Assembly: GCF_024158125.1 (NCBI RefSeq)
Contig: NZ_JAMZFT010000002.1
Location: 1,116,001 to 1,180,000, forward strand
Origin: Futiania mangrovi
GTDB lineage: Bacteria > Pseudomonadota > Alphaproteobacteria > Futianiales > Futianiaceae
Direction: 5' to 3'
Length of the DNA stretch: 64,000 nt
The notes below the pieces were generated by a model. That model worked only from the letters and a program-made list of their open reading frames with translations, did no database searches and was not told where the DNA came from. The translations under genes were made by a program, and so were the position numbers. Below are positions 55,953 to 64,000 of this stretch, piece after piece; within the stretch, counting starts at the first letter, position 1, and every line of letters starts with the position of its first letter.

Positions 55953-58900
55953 TCAAGCAAGCGGATGCGTGCCCGGCGCAAGACGGGCGAGCGCCGCGTC
56001 GAGGACGCCGTCGGCAAGCCGCATGGCGCGCGCCTCCCACGTCCAGACGAGCCAGCACGCGATCTCGCGCCCGGGATAGATCTCCCTCAGTGCGGCGCGA
56101 TAGACCGCCATCTGCGCGGCATAGGCGTCGGGCACGTCCTTCACGTCTGCGGGCGGGGGGCGATTCGTCTTGTAGTCGGCGACGATGACCTGCGTGTCCG
56201 TAACCGCGAGCCGGTCGACCGTACCGCTCACCACCCGGCCGCCGAGGTCCGCAAGCACGCCTGCAAGCGGCACCTCGGCGCGGGAGCCCGGCGCGAACAG
56301 CGGTGCAAGCCCCTCTGTCGCCAGAACGCCCAGCGCCTCTTCCAGAAGCGCCCCGCGCACATCCTCATCAAGGTCGCGGGCCGCGGTGTCGAGGTAGCGC
56401 CGGCCGGCCGCCGCGCGGTCCGCCACGGGAAGCTCGGGCAGGGTTTCCAGCAGGCGGTGGATCAGCGTGCCCCGGCGGCGGGCGAGACGCGCCCGTTCCG
56501 GATCGACCGCGCCCGGTCCCGGTTCCTCGCCCAGTGCCGCCGACGGACTGAGTGGGCGGGTCGGCCGCGGCTCCTCCCGGGGCGGCTGCCACAGCCAGGC
56601 GGGCGCGGGCGCGGGCGTTCGGGCAGCGGTGTCCGCTGCGGCCTGCGTGCGCACGCCCCCGTCGGTCGCGTAGTGCAGCACCGGGCGCTCGATGCCGGGA
56701 ACCGCCGTCTCCTGCGCCCCGAGCCGCGCAAGCCCGTCGGTCACGAGCGCGTACCAGCTTCCCTCCGGCGCCTCCGGTTCGGCGCCCTCCTTCGGCTTGC
56801 CGCCCAGCGCGCCCGCCACGATCAACTGGTCGCGCGCCCGCGTCAGCGCGACGTAAAGCAGGCGGCGTTCCTCCCGCGCGATCTCCTTCTCTCGCCGTCC
56901 GCGTGCCTCCGCCACCGCGTCGGCATCGCTGTCCTTGCCGAGGCCCCAGACGGTCGCATTCAGGTCTGCATCGTGAAAGAGACCCGAGGTCTTCGACCCG
57001 TCGCTGGGCTTCGCCGTCGTGTCCGGCAGGATGACGATGTTGGCCTCGAGCCCCTTCGCCCCGTGCACGGTCATGATGCGCACGGCGTCGGCCTGTTGCT
57101 CCATCTCGCGCTTCACCTCGTGCGCCGAGCGGCGGATCCAGTGCAGGAAGGCCTGAAGCGCCGGCGTGCCCGTCCGCTCGAAATCCAGCGCCTGTGCCAG
57201 CAGCTCGTCGACCGGATCGTGGATCTCCGGGCCCAGCCGGGCGGCAAGGCGCGTGCGCCCGCCCTCCGCCTCGAGCAGCCAGGAAAAGAACTCGAACGGC
57301 GCGGTGAAGTCCGCCCGCGCGCGGGCCCGGGCGAGCAGGCCGTGCGCCGCCGCGATCCCTGGCGCGGCATCCGGTGCTGCCGCTGCCGTCTCCAGCGCGT
57401 GCCAGAGCGTGCCCGTCCGTTTCGGCGCGAGCGCGATCAGGTGGTCGTCCGACAGGCCGCACAGCGGCGTCTTGAGCGCGGTCGCAAGCGCCAGGTCGTT
57501 CTCTGGCAGCAGCGCCACCTCGGCCACGGCCAGCAGGTCCATCACGGAGATCTGCTCGGTCAGCATCATGCGGTCGGTACCCGCCACGGGCACGCCCAGC
57601 GTCTTCAGTTCGCGGGCGAGCGCGCGGGCGAGCGCGTCGCGCTTTCGCACGAGGATGAGGATATCGCCGGGGCGCGCGTCGCGCTGCAGCGCCTCGATCC
57701 GTCTCGGCGCGAGACCCGACAGCCAGCCCGTGACCTGCTCGGCGATCAGGCGGGCGAGCCTCAGCCTGCCGCTCGCGGGCGAGGGGCGGTCGACCTCGGT
57801 CCACCAGGCATCCGGCTTGTCCTCCACGTCGCTCGCCAGCAGGGGCCACAGCTCGACGGAGCCCGGCTCGCCCTCCCGATAGGCGCGGTGGGCAATGGCG
57901 TCGTCCCCGTCGAAGACCAGGCCGTCGCGCGCTGCCGGATCGGCGAAGACCGCGTCCACGGCGTGCAGGACGGCGGGAACGGTGCGGAAGGAGGTGTCGA
58001 GCCGAGGCTCGGCCCAGCGCGCGCCGCCGGCGCGTGCAGCGCCGCGGAACGTCTCGCGCGTGGCCGCCACGGCGCCGGGATCGGCCCCCTGGAAGCTGTA
58101 GATCGACTGCTTCTCGTCGCCCACGGCGAAGAGGGTGCGGGCGACCGGCCGCGCGCCCTCGCCCGCGAAGAACTCCTCGGTCAGCGCGCCGACGATCTGC
58201 CATTGCTCGGGGGCCGTGTCCTGCGCCTCGTCGACCAGCACATGGTCGATGCCGCCGTCGAGCTTGAACAGCACCCAGGGCGTCATCCGGCCATGGACCA
58301 GCAGGTCGCGCGCCGCGTCGATCAGGTCGTCGTAGTCGAGCAGCGCGCGTGCCCGCTTGGCGATGCGGTAGCGGTCGTCGACCGCGTGCGCAACGGTCAG
58401 GATCGCGTCCATCGCCTCGAGCTGGCGCGCCGCGCGCACCCGCGCATCCGTCGCGACGACCCAGTCCTGGATTGCCTCCAGCGTGTCGGCGGCGGCGGGA
58501 TCGGCCTTGAGCAGCCCCTTCGGCACAATCTTCTTGCGCGCCTCGCCCTTCTGCGTCAGGGCGAAGTCGCGGTAAGCCGCCTCGCGTGCGCCAGGCTCGT
58601 TCCCGCGCAGGGCGGCGAGCAGGCGGACGGCGCGCGGCGGAGCCTCCTTGCCCTTTTCCTGCGAGAGCTTCTCCAGCGCCTCCTGCCAGCCGTGGCGGCC
58701 GCTCTCCGCCGCGTACTCCGCGCGCGCCTGGTCTGCGGTGGTGCCGGGCGCAATGCCTAGGGTCGCGGCGAGCGCGGCAAGCTCCGCCTCCGCATCCCGC
58801 TCTCCCGTCCCGTGCCGCCGCCACAGGGTCTGCAGCGTGCGCACATGGCCGAGCAGCGTCTCGTGCGTGCAGACCTCCGACAGCCGGTCGACGGCGGCGG

Positions 58901-59438
58901 CGATCTCGCCCCGCTGTGCCGCGTCGAGGTGCGACAGCACGCCGTCGAACGCCTCGCCGAGCAGGGCCTTTGCGGTGCCCTCGTCGGCAACCTCGAAATG
59001 CGGGCTGAGCCCGGCCTCCAGCGGGAAGCGCTTCAACAGGCTTTCGCAGAAGGCGTGGATCGTCTGGATCTTGAGGCCTCCGGGGGTCTCCAGCGCCCGC
59101 GCGAAGAGCCGCCGCGCGTCGCGCAGCCGGTCCGCGTCGGCGGCCTCGCCCGTCAATTCCTCCAGCGCCTCGTGAAGCTGTGCATCGGGCATGGTCGCCC
59201 AGCCGCCCAGCGTGCGGAAAAGGCGCGTCGCCATCTCGCTCGCCGCGGCCTTGGTGAAGGTGAGGCAGAGCAGGCGCGCCGGCGGCGTACCCGCCAGCAG
59301 AAGCCGCGCCACCCGGTCGACCAGCACGCGCGTCTTGCCGGAGCCCGCGTTCGCCGAAACCCAGACGGACGCATCGGGCGCTGCGGCCGCGCGCTGCGGC
59401 GCGCGCACGCTCTCGCGGAATTCCGGTGTCAGGGTCAT
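55953..59438 (-). CDS. addA: Double-strand break repair helicase-nuclease AddA
   Basis: The product has 1161 residues, as in alphaproteobacterial AddA. Walker A is VSANAGSGKTRVLVDRVARL (about 27-46), with UvrD-type motifs LLCLTFTKAAASEMATRL, DDLIDAARDLL, VLVDEAQDTAPEQW, VGDEKQSIYSFQGADP and TVHGAKGLEANIVILPDT. The C-terminal PD-(D/E)XK nuclease has VIVADYKTNRPP and QMAVYRAALREIYPG. With AddB it resects broken ends for RecA. Its ATG overlaps the addB stop (ATGA). Confidence 0.97.
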   Translation of the reverse strand: MTLTPEFRESVRAPQRAAAAPDASVWVSANAGSGKTRVLVDRVARLLLAGTPPARLLCLTFTKAAASEMATRLFRTLGGWATMPDAQLHEALEELTGEAADADRLRDARRLFARALETPGGLKIQTIHAFCESLLKRFPLEAGLSPHFEVADEGTAKALLGEAFDGVLSHLDAAQRGEIAAAVDRLSEVCTHETLLGHVRTLQTLWRRHGTGERDAEAELAALAATLGIAPGTTADQARAEYAAESGRHGWQEALEKLSQEKGKEAPPRAVRLLAALRGNEPGAREAAYRDFALTQKGEARKKIVPKGLLKADPAAADTLEAIQDWVVATDARVRAARQLEAMDAILTVAHAVDDRYRIAKRARALLDYDDLIDAARDLLVHGRMTPWVLFKLDGGIDHVLVDEAQDTAPEQWQIVGALTEEFFAGEGARPVARTLFAVGDEKQSIYSFQGADPGAVAATRETFRGAARAGGARWAEPRLDTSFRTVPAVLHAVDAVFADPAARDGLVFDGDDAIAHRAYREGEPGSVELWPLLASDVEDKPDAWWTEVDRPSPASGRLRLARLIAEQVTGWLSGLAPRRIEALQRDARPGDILILVRKRDALARALARELKTLGVPVAGTDRMMLTEQISVMDLLAVAEVALLPENDLALATALKTPLCGLSDDHLIALAPKRTGTLWHALETAAAAPDAAPGIAAAHGLLARARARADFTAPFEFFSWLLEAEGGRTRLAARLGPEIHDPVDELLAQALDFERTGTPALQAFLHWIRRSAHEVKREMEQQADAVRIMTVHGAKGLEANIVILPDTTAKPSDGSKTSGLFHDADLNATVWGLGKDSDADAVAEARGRREKEIAREERRLLYVALTRARDQLIVAGALGGKPKEGAEPEAPEGSWYALVTDGLARLGAQETAVPGIERPVLHYATDGGVRTQAAADTAARTPAPAPAWLWQPPREEPRPTRPLSPSAALGEEPGPGAVDPERARLARRRGTLIHRLLETLPELPVADRAAAGRRYLDTAARDLDEDVRGALLEEALGVLATEGLAPLFAPGSRAEVPLAGVLADLGGRVVSGTVDRLAVTDTQVIVADYKTNRPPPADVKDVPDAYAAQMAVYRAALREIYPGREIACWLVWTWEARAMRLADGVLDAALARLAPGTHPLA

Positions 59439-62400
59439 GCGACATCCTCCGCGTCGCCCGCGTCGCCCGCCGTCCATTCGCGCACGCGGGCGAGGTGGTC
59501 GTAGTCGCCCTCCGCCGCCACGCTCTGCGGCAGCAGGCGGGAGAGATAGCCCACGTCCGGATCGTCGAAGCGCGCCACGCGGTCGGCCAAGCCCGCGCGC
59601 GCCTCCGCGGCCAGTTCGGCGGCGGTTTTCGGGGGCTTTGAAGCGAGCGCGGATCGTTCGTTGCCGGCCTCGCGCCCGCCCTTCAGTTCGACATAGGTGA
59701 GCGCCGTCACCTCGCGGGGGCCGAGGCCGCCCAGTCCGCCCGCCATCAGCATTGCGGCCTCCAGCGGCAATTGCGGGCTGAGGCCGCTCGCCACCGTGCC
59801 CGGCGTCGCGCCGCTGCCGGTCTTGTAGTCGATGATCTCCGCCGTGCCGTCGGGCAGCAGGTCGATGCGGTCGGCGGTGCCGGTCAGCAGGAAGGGCCCC
59901 GCAGGCCCTTCGACTGCAAGCTCGCCCCGCACCTCGACATCGAGCGGGACCTTGCCCTTTGCGCGGCGCACCCGCTCCCAGTCGAGGAACCAGGCCGCCG
60001 CGCGGCGGAACTTGCCCCACCAGAGCGCGTGCGCGCCGGGAAAATCCTCCAGGTCGGCGAAGGCGGCGCGGCCCGCAGCCTCGAGCTGCGCTTCGGCGTC
60101 GGCGGGCAGCGGACCGTCGCCCACGGCCCGCGTGAACGCCTCGAGCGCTGCATGGAGCGCGGTGCCCCGGTCACGGGCGTCAGGCTCCGCATCGAGCGGG
60201 TCGAGGGGCGAGAGCCTCAGCACATATTGCGCATAGATCTCGTAGGGGTCCCGGATCCACCGTTCGATCCGCGTGACCGAGAGGCGGCGCGGGCGCAGAT
60301 GGACGGGTGGCTTCGGTGCGGGCCGACCCGGCCCTTCGACCCGGTCCGCCCGGTCGAGCGCGGCGGCCCAGCTGCCCGCGTCATGGGCATGTGCCAGCGC
60401 CTTCAGCGCGTCCTCGCCGTTGAGACCCTGCACGAGGCTTTCGATTCGCGTCAGCCAGCGCGAGGCAACCTGCGGCTTGCCGCCCGCCTTCTCCGCGCGC
60501 GTCAGGTGCACGGTTTCGCCGCCCAGCGCCTGCGCCAGGTCGTGCGCGGCGAGGCCGAGGCGCCGTTCGGGCGGCAACAGGCCCAGCGCAGTCCGCATTC
60601 CGCGCGTGAGCCAGGGATCGGCATCCGGCACCTGCGGCCACGTCCCTTCGTTCAGCCCGCCGAGGATCAGCACGTCGGCCGTCGTCATGCGCGCTTCCGC
60701 CGCACCGAGGATCTTCAGCCGCGGATGCGTCGCCGCCCGTTGCCGCACGGACACCTGGTCCATCAGCCGGCGCAGGATCGCGCCCGTTTCGGCCCCCGTT
60801 ACCGCGAGTGCGCCGTCGGGCGCGCTGGCGAGGCGGTCGAGAAGTTGCGCAGCCGCGTCGCCCGCGTCGCCGTGCCACAGCCGATCTCCCCCGGCCTGCG
60901 CGTTCGTGCGCGCAACGGCGAGCGCGGCATCCTCCAGCGCGCGCGCGATCTCCGGCAGGGGCGCGGGTCCGTCCGCGAACAGGCGCGCGAGAGGGGCAAG
61001 CGACGATTGCAGCCGCCGGAGCAGGTTGTCGGCGTCCGCGAGGTCCCGGTCGCGCACGCCGTGGGGAACCGCGCGCCGGCCGCCTTCCGCCAGCTTGCGA
61101 CGCCGCGAGGTCACGATATGGCGCAGGGTGCCTAGCCCGGGGGCCGGCCGCGGCCCCCGCAGGATCGCGCGGTCGAGCGTGCGCGCCGCGCGCCGGCACG
61201 CCGCCGGATCGAGACCCAGCGCAGCAAGTGGATGTTTGAGCAGGGAGAGCAGCGCGACGGGTGCTGCCTCTTCTGCCGCCACCTCCAGGAGATGCAGCAG
61301 GAACGCGCCCGGTGCGGTCTTGCTGAGCGGCGTGCCGCCTGTGTCGTCGACCTCCACCCCCCAGCGGCGGAGCGCGGCCTGCACGCGCCGCGCCAGCATC
61401 CGGTCTGGGGTCACCAGCGCGGCGGTGCGGCCCGGCGTCTCCAGCGTCTCGCGCATGAGCACGGCGATCAGCGCCGCCTCCTCCCGCGGGCCGGGCGCGC
61501 GGTGCAGGGCAAGGCCCTTCAGAGGATCGCCCTCCGCAGGCGCGTGCGCGGCAAGTCCGCCCCAGCGGTCCGTCGACTCCGCCGGGCGCAGCGCCTCCGA
61601 CACGAGCCAGCGCCGGGCGCGCGCGTCGGCGGTGTCGTGCGCCCCGCAGCCCGGCCAGCGCCGCACGTCCGCACGCGTCAGTCCCAGCTCGTCCAGCACG
61701 CGCGCCAGGCCGAACTGCGGATGATCGGGGGTGAGGGTGCGGAAGGTCTCCTCCTCCAGCGTCTCGTCCAGGCCCGGCAGTACCACCGCGCCGCCGGGAG
61801 ATCGTGCGACGGCGGCGAGCAGGCGGCGCGTCGCGGGTACGCTTCCGGTCGAGCCCGCGGCGATCACCGGCCCCGGCATGCCGCCCGCCACGACACGCGC
61901 GGTCAGCGCGTCGATCGTCGCGTCGCGCACCATCGCCACGTCGCCCAGGCCCAGCGCCCGCAGCCGCTCCGGCCAGGCGGCCAGCACATGGGCGAGCAGG
62001 GTCTGCGTCGTCTCCCAATGGGCGCTCAGTTCGGCGAGCCGATCCCGCCACTCGGGTCCCACGCAGGCCGCGAGCACGGTGTCGAGGCCGTCTGCGCCCA
62101 CGCCCTCCGCCGTCATCTCGTCGATCAGCCGCGCAAGGTCACCCGCCAGCGCCAGCGCGCGCGGCGCATCGAGGTCGAGGCCGTCGACCACACCGCCGTC
62201 GAGGATCAGGCGCGCCAGCAGCATCTCGCGGTGCACGGGGTCGACCGCGGGGGGCAGGTCGAGCGCCGCCGCTTCCGTCCCCGTTGGCATTTCGGCGGCC
62301 TCGGTTCCCGCATCGGCGATCGCGCGCAGGCGCGGCAGCAGCGTCAGGCGGCCGCCGCCCTCGCGCAGGAATGCCTCGCGCAGCGTGACCACCGCGCGCC

Positions 62401-62536
62401 GTGTCGGCACCAGCAGCGTCACGTCGGCGAGGGCCAGAGGATCGGCGCGTCCGTGCGCCCGCAGCACCTCGCGCGCGACGAGGTCCGCGAAGGGCAGCCC
62501 CGCGGGGATGGTGAAGACCGCCGGCCCGCCGGCCAT
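59435..62536 (-). CDS. addB: Double-strand break repair protein AddB
   Basis: The product has 1033 residues, the alphaproteobacterial AddB form. It starts FTIPAGLPFADLVAREVL and DVTLLVPTRRAVVTLREAFL. A degenerate helicase-like body (VLILGGLNEGTWPQVPDADP, a hallmark of AddB/RecC-like proteins) leads to a C-terminal nuclease with AEIIDYKTGSGATPG and LPLEAAMLMAGGL. I see no cysteines around the nuclease, so the Fe-S cluster of the Bacillus AddB seems absent. It lies 4 bases after the nucleotidyltransferase gene. Confidence 0.96.
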   Translation of the reverse strand: MAGGPAVFTIPAGLPFADLVAREVLRAHGRADPLALADVTLLVPTRRAVVTLREAFLREGGGRLTLLPRLRAIADAGTEAAEMPTGTEAAALDLPPAVDPVHREMLLARLILDGGVVDGLDLDAPRALALAGDLARLIDEMTAEGVGADGLDTVLAACVGPEWRDRLAELSAHWETTQTLLAHVLAAWPERLRALGLGDVAMVRDATIDALTARVVAGGMPGPVIAAGSTGSVPATRRLLAAVARSPGGAVVLPGLDETLEEETFRTLTPDHPQFGLARVLDELGLTRADVRRWPGCGAHDTADARARRWLVSEALRPAESTDRWGGLAAHAPAEGDPLKGLALHRAPGPREEAALIAVLMRETLETPGRTAALVTPDRMLARRVQAALRRWGVEVDDTGGTPLSKTAPGAFLLHLLEVAAEEAAPVALLSLLKHPLAALGLDPAACRRAARTLDRAILRGPRPAPGLGTLRHIVTSRRRKLAEGGRRAVPHGVRDRDLADADNLLRRLQSSLAPLARLFADGPAPLPEIARALEDAALAVARTNAQAGGDRLWHGDAGDAAAQLLDRLASAPDGALAVTGAETGAILRRLMDQVSVRQRAATHPRLKILGAAEARMTTADVLILGGLNEGTWPQVPDADPWLTRGMRTALGLLPPERRLGLAAHDLAQALGGETVHLTRAEKAGGKPQVASRWLTRIESLVQGLNGEDALKALAHAHDAGSWAAALDRADRVEGPGRPAPKPPVHLRPRRLSVTRIERWIRDPYEIYAQYVLRLSPLDPLDAEPDARDRGTALHAALEAFTRAVGDGPLPADAEAQLEAAGRAAFADLEDFPGAHALWWGKFRRAAAWFLDWERVRRAKGKVPLDVEVRGELAVEGPAGPFLLTGTADRIDLLPDGTAEIIDYKTGSGATPGTVASGLSPQLPLEAAMLMAGGLGGLGPREVTALTYVELKGGREAGNERSALASKPPKTAAELAAEARAGLADRVARFDDPDVGYLSRLLPQSVAAEGDYDHLARVREWTAGDAGDAEDVA

Positions 62537-62540
62537 CGGC

Positions 62541-63251
62541 TCAGGACTCCGCGATGGCGCGGGACGCCTCGTCGATCGCGTCCGGCGTGCCGACGTGCAG
62601 CCACATGGATTCGTGCCGCAGACCGTAGAGGCGCGAGGCCTCCATCGCCCGGCCCCAGACGCGGCGCATGGAGAAGGGGCCGTCGGGCGTGCCCTCGAAG
62701 GCTGCCGCGGTCAGCACCTCGACGCCCGTGAAGGCGAAGGGCGCGACCCGGTTCTCGCGCGGCCAGTCGAGGTGCCCGTCCGCCGTCATCAGGAAGTCGC
62801 CGCGCCCGGCATAGCCGGTGGACAGCACGGTCGCCGCCAGCAGCAGCAGAGCGTCCATCTTCCGCCCGTCCCAGGTATGCGCGAGGCGGGTCAGCGCCGG
62901 GACCGCGCCCTCGATCCAGGCGGAATCGGCATTAAGCACGAAGAACGGGCCGGGGCCGAGGTGCGGCAGCGCGGCCTTCACGCCCCCGCCGGTGTCGAGC
63001 AATTGCGCCCGCTCGTCGGAGACGACGATCTCGATGTCGGTGCGCCGGGCGAGATGGGCTTCCAGCATGTCGGCGAAATGGTGGACGTTGACGACGGCCC
63101 GGCGCACGCCAGCCGCCACCAGCCGGTCAAGCGCGCGGTCGATCATCGCGCGCCCGTCGAGCTCGACCAGCGCCTTCGGGCGGTCGTCGGTGAGCGGCCG
63201 CATCCGCGTTCCCAGGCCCGCGGCCAGCACCATGGCGGTTTCGAAGCTCAC
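62541..63251 (-). CDS. murU: Nucleotidyltransferase, MurU-like (N-acetylmuramate 1-phosphate uridylyltransferase)
   Basis: The product has 236 residues. The sugar-1-phosphate nucleotidyltransferase signature is VLAAGLGTRMRPLTDDRPKA, followed by FFVLNADSAWIEG and VAPFAFTGVEVLTAAAF. In Pseudomonas, AmgK and MurU form a salvage route that turns recycled MurNAc into UDP-MurNAc. The adjacent kinase-like gene supports this. The GTG start at 63251 overlaps the preceding stop (GTGA) and has AAGGAG upstream. Symbol by context and similarity; not proven. Confidence 0.85.
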   Translation of the reverse strand: MSFETAMVLAAGLGTRMRPLTDDRPKALVELDGRAMIDRALDRLVAAGVRRAVVNVHHFADMLEAHLARRTDIEIVVSDERAQLLDTGGGVKAALPHLGPGPFFVLNADSAWIEGAVPALTRLAHTWDGRKMDALLLLAATVLSTGYAGRGDFLMTADGHLDWPRENRVAPFAFTGVEVLTAAAFEGTPDGPFSMRRVWGRAMEASRLYGLRHESMWLHVGTPDAIDEASRAIAES

Positions 63252-64000
63252 TTGGCCGTCTCCTTCAGATACGCCACGTCCCTTTCCCAACGCTCCCGCG
63301 GCAGCCAGCGCGCGAACCAGTGCGCCAAGGGCGCAAGCGCCGGGTGCGCGAGGTCGTGCGCCAGGTGCCCGAAGACGCGCGGCAGCAGCCCCAGATAGCG
63401 CGGCTTGCCGTCCCGCCGCCAGAGCCGGGCGAAGATGCCGACGATCTTCGCGTTGCGCTGGGCGCCAAGCACGGCATAGGAGGTCAGGAACGCCTCCCGG
63501 TCGGCCACGCCGGCCGCGTTGAGGTAGCGCGCGATCATGACGTCACCAAGACCGGGCGCGAGGTCGCGGCGCGCATCCTCCACGAGCGAAACGAGGTCGT
63601 AGGCCGCCGGTCCTGTCACCGCGTCCTGGTAGTCGATCAGGCGCACCCGGTCGAGGCCCGCCCGCTCCGGTTGCCAGATCAGGTTTTCCGCGTGATAGTC
63701 GCGCAGGCAGACGACATCCCCGCCGACCCGCACGAGGGCCAGCAGTTCCGCCCACACCGCCCGCCACTCCTCCGCGGCCTCCGCCGGGACGGCCGCTCCG
63801 GTCGCGGCTGGCATGTACCAGTCGAGCAGCAACCCCGCCTCGGCCTCCAGCCGCGCATCGTCATAAGGCGGCAGGTGCGCGGCGGCGCGCGCGTCCGCGC
63901 CCGGCGCCTGCCCGGTATGCAGGGCCGCCAGCACGTCGACCGCGGCGGCGTAGAGCGTCTCTTCGAGGTGCGGGTCGTCATCGTGCGCCAGCACGTGCGC
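63248..64000 (-). CDS. amgK: Aminoglycoside phosphotransferase-family kinase, AmgK-like (N-terminus beyond the window)
   Basis: About 250 C-terminal residues are visible and the frame stays open to base 64000. The kinase catalytic loop is VVCLRDYHAENLIWQ (the HxxN pattern) and the metal-binding aspartate lies in RVRLIDYQDAVTGPAAYDL. This is the APH fold of AmgK, the anomeric MurNAc/GlcNAc kinase. The C-terminal part (FARLWRRDGKPRYLGLLPRV) also fits. It is coupled by overlap to the MurU-like gene, so a cell-wall recycling pair runs into addB-addA. Confidence 0.85.
   Translation of the reverse strand, partial: AHVLAHDDDPHLEETLYAAAVDVLAALHTGQAPGADARAAAHLPPYDDARLEAEAGLLLDWYMPAATGAAVPAEAAEEWRAVWAELLALVRVGGDVVCLRDYHAENLIWQPERAGLDRVRLIDYQDAVTGPAAYDLVSLVEDARRDLAPGLGDVMIARYLNAAGVADREAFLTSYAVLGAQRNAKIVGIFARLWRRDGKPRYLGLLPRVFGHLAHDLAHPALAPLAHWFARWLPRERWERDVAYLKETAK

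Noticed and set aside
55965-58760. Long open frame of 931 codons opposite addA
   Set aside because: It is a shadow frame; addA has all helicase and nuclease motifs on the minus strand.

Overview
The window is a G+C-rich chromosomal segment of an alphaproteobacterium. The evidence is the gene order aroA-cmk-rpsA-sppA-ihfB, the kdsD-lptC-lptA-lptB-rpoN-hpf-ptsN block, addB-addA in place of recBCD, an NDUFA9-like protein, DUF1150 next to a small heat-shock protein, a TIGR02300-type acidic protein and a TRAP substrate-binding protein. The order cannot be fixed from sequence alone; Rhodobacterales, Rhizobiales and Rhodospirillales relatives all remain possible. Coding density is very high. No rRNA, CRISPR array or prophage is seen. 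Three tRNAs are present: Ser(GGA), Leu(CAG) and Ala(GGC).

Region 1 (1-3.1 kb) is the only clearly accessory part. It holds a partial DsbA-like gene coupled to wrbA, then the C-terminal stump of a LysR regulator, an IS6-family element whose transposase carries an in-frame amber codon, and the C-terminal stump of a serine recombinase followed by TTCCCTG direct repeats. Both stumps have lost the end facing the IS, and the IS has no target duplication, so this looks like an IS-driven deletion junction near tRNA-Ser.

Region 2 (3.2-25.5 kb) is housekeeping: msrA with a coupled small membrane protein, a SYLF protein, mepA, lepA, an orphan Tat-exported TRAP binding protein, nnrU, and the translation cluster thrS-infC-ydcF-rpmI-rplT-pheS-pheT. 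infC appears to start at a rare AUA codon. A glycosyltransferase, an alpha/beta hydrolase, an SDR protein, a TPR protein, queG, a GST and a Tat-exported multicopper oxidase follow.

Region 3 (25.5-43.3 kb) holds gltD-gltB-mtgA, an AT-rich intergenic stretch with inverted and direct repeats, uppP, an NDUFA9-like gene, an RNase D-like exonuclease, and the envelope/regulation block kdsD-lptCAB-rpoN-hpf-ptsN (Kdo synthesis, LPS transport, sigma-54, ribosome hibernation, nitrogen PTS). DUF1150-hsp20, tRNA-Ala and the acidic zinc-ribbon protein come next.

Region 4 (43.6-64 kb) is aroA-cmk-rpsA-sppA-ihfB-lapA, an FAD oxidoreductase, trpF-trpB-trpA-accD-folC on the plus strand, and trxA plus the overlapping chain amgK-murU-addB-addA on the minus strand. 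Many genes overlap by 1-14 bases, which points to translational coupling. I found no clear undescribed multi-gene system. The most interesting signals are the IS junction, the infC AUA start, the repeats upstream of gltD/uppP, the short palindromic repeats, and a promoter whose -10 lies in a hairpin loop.
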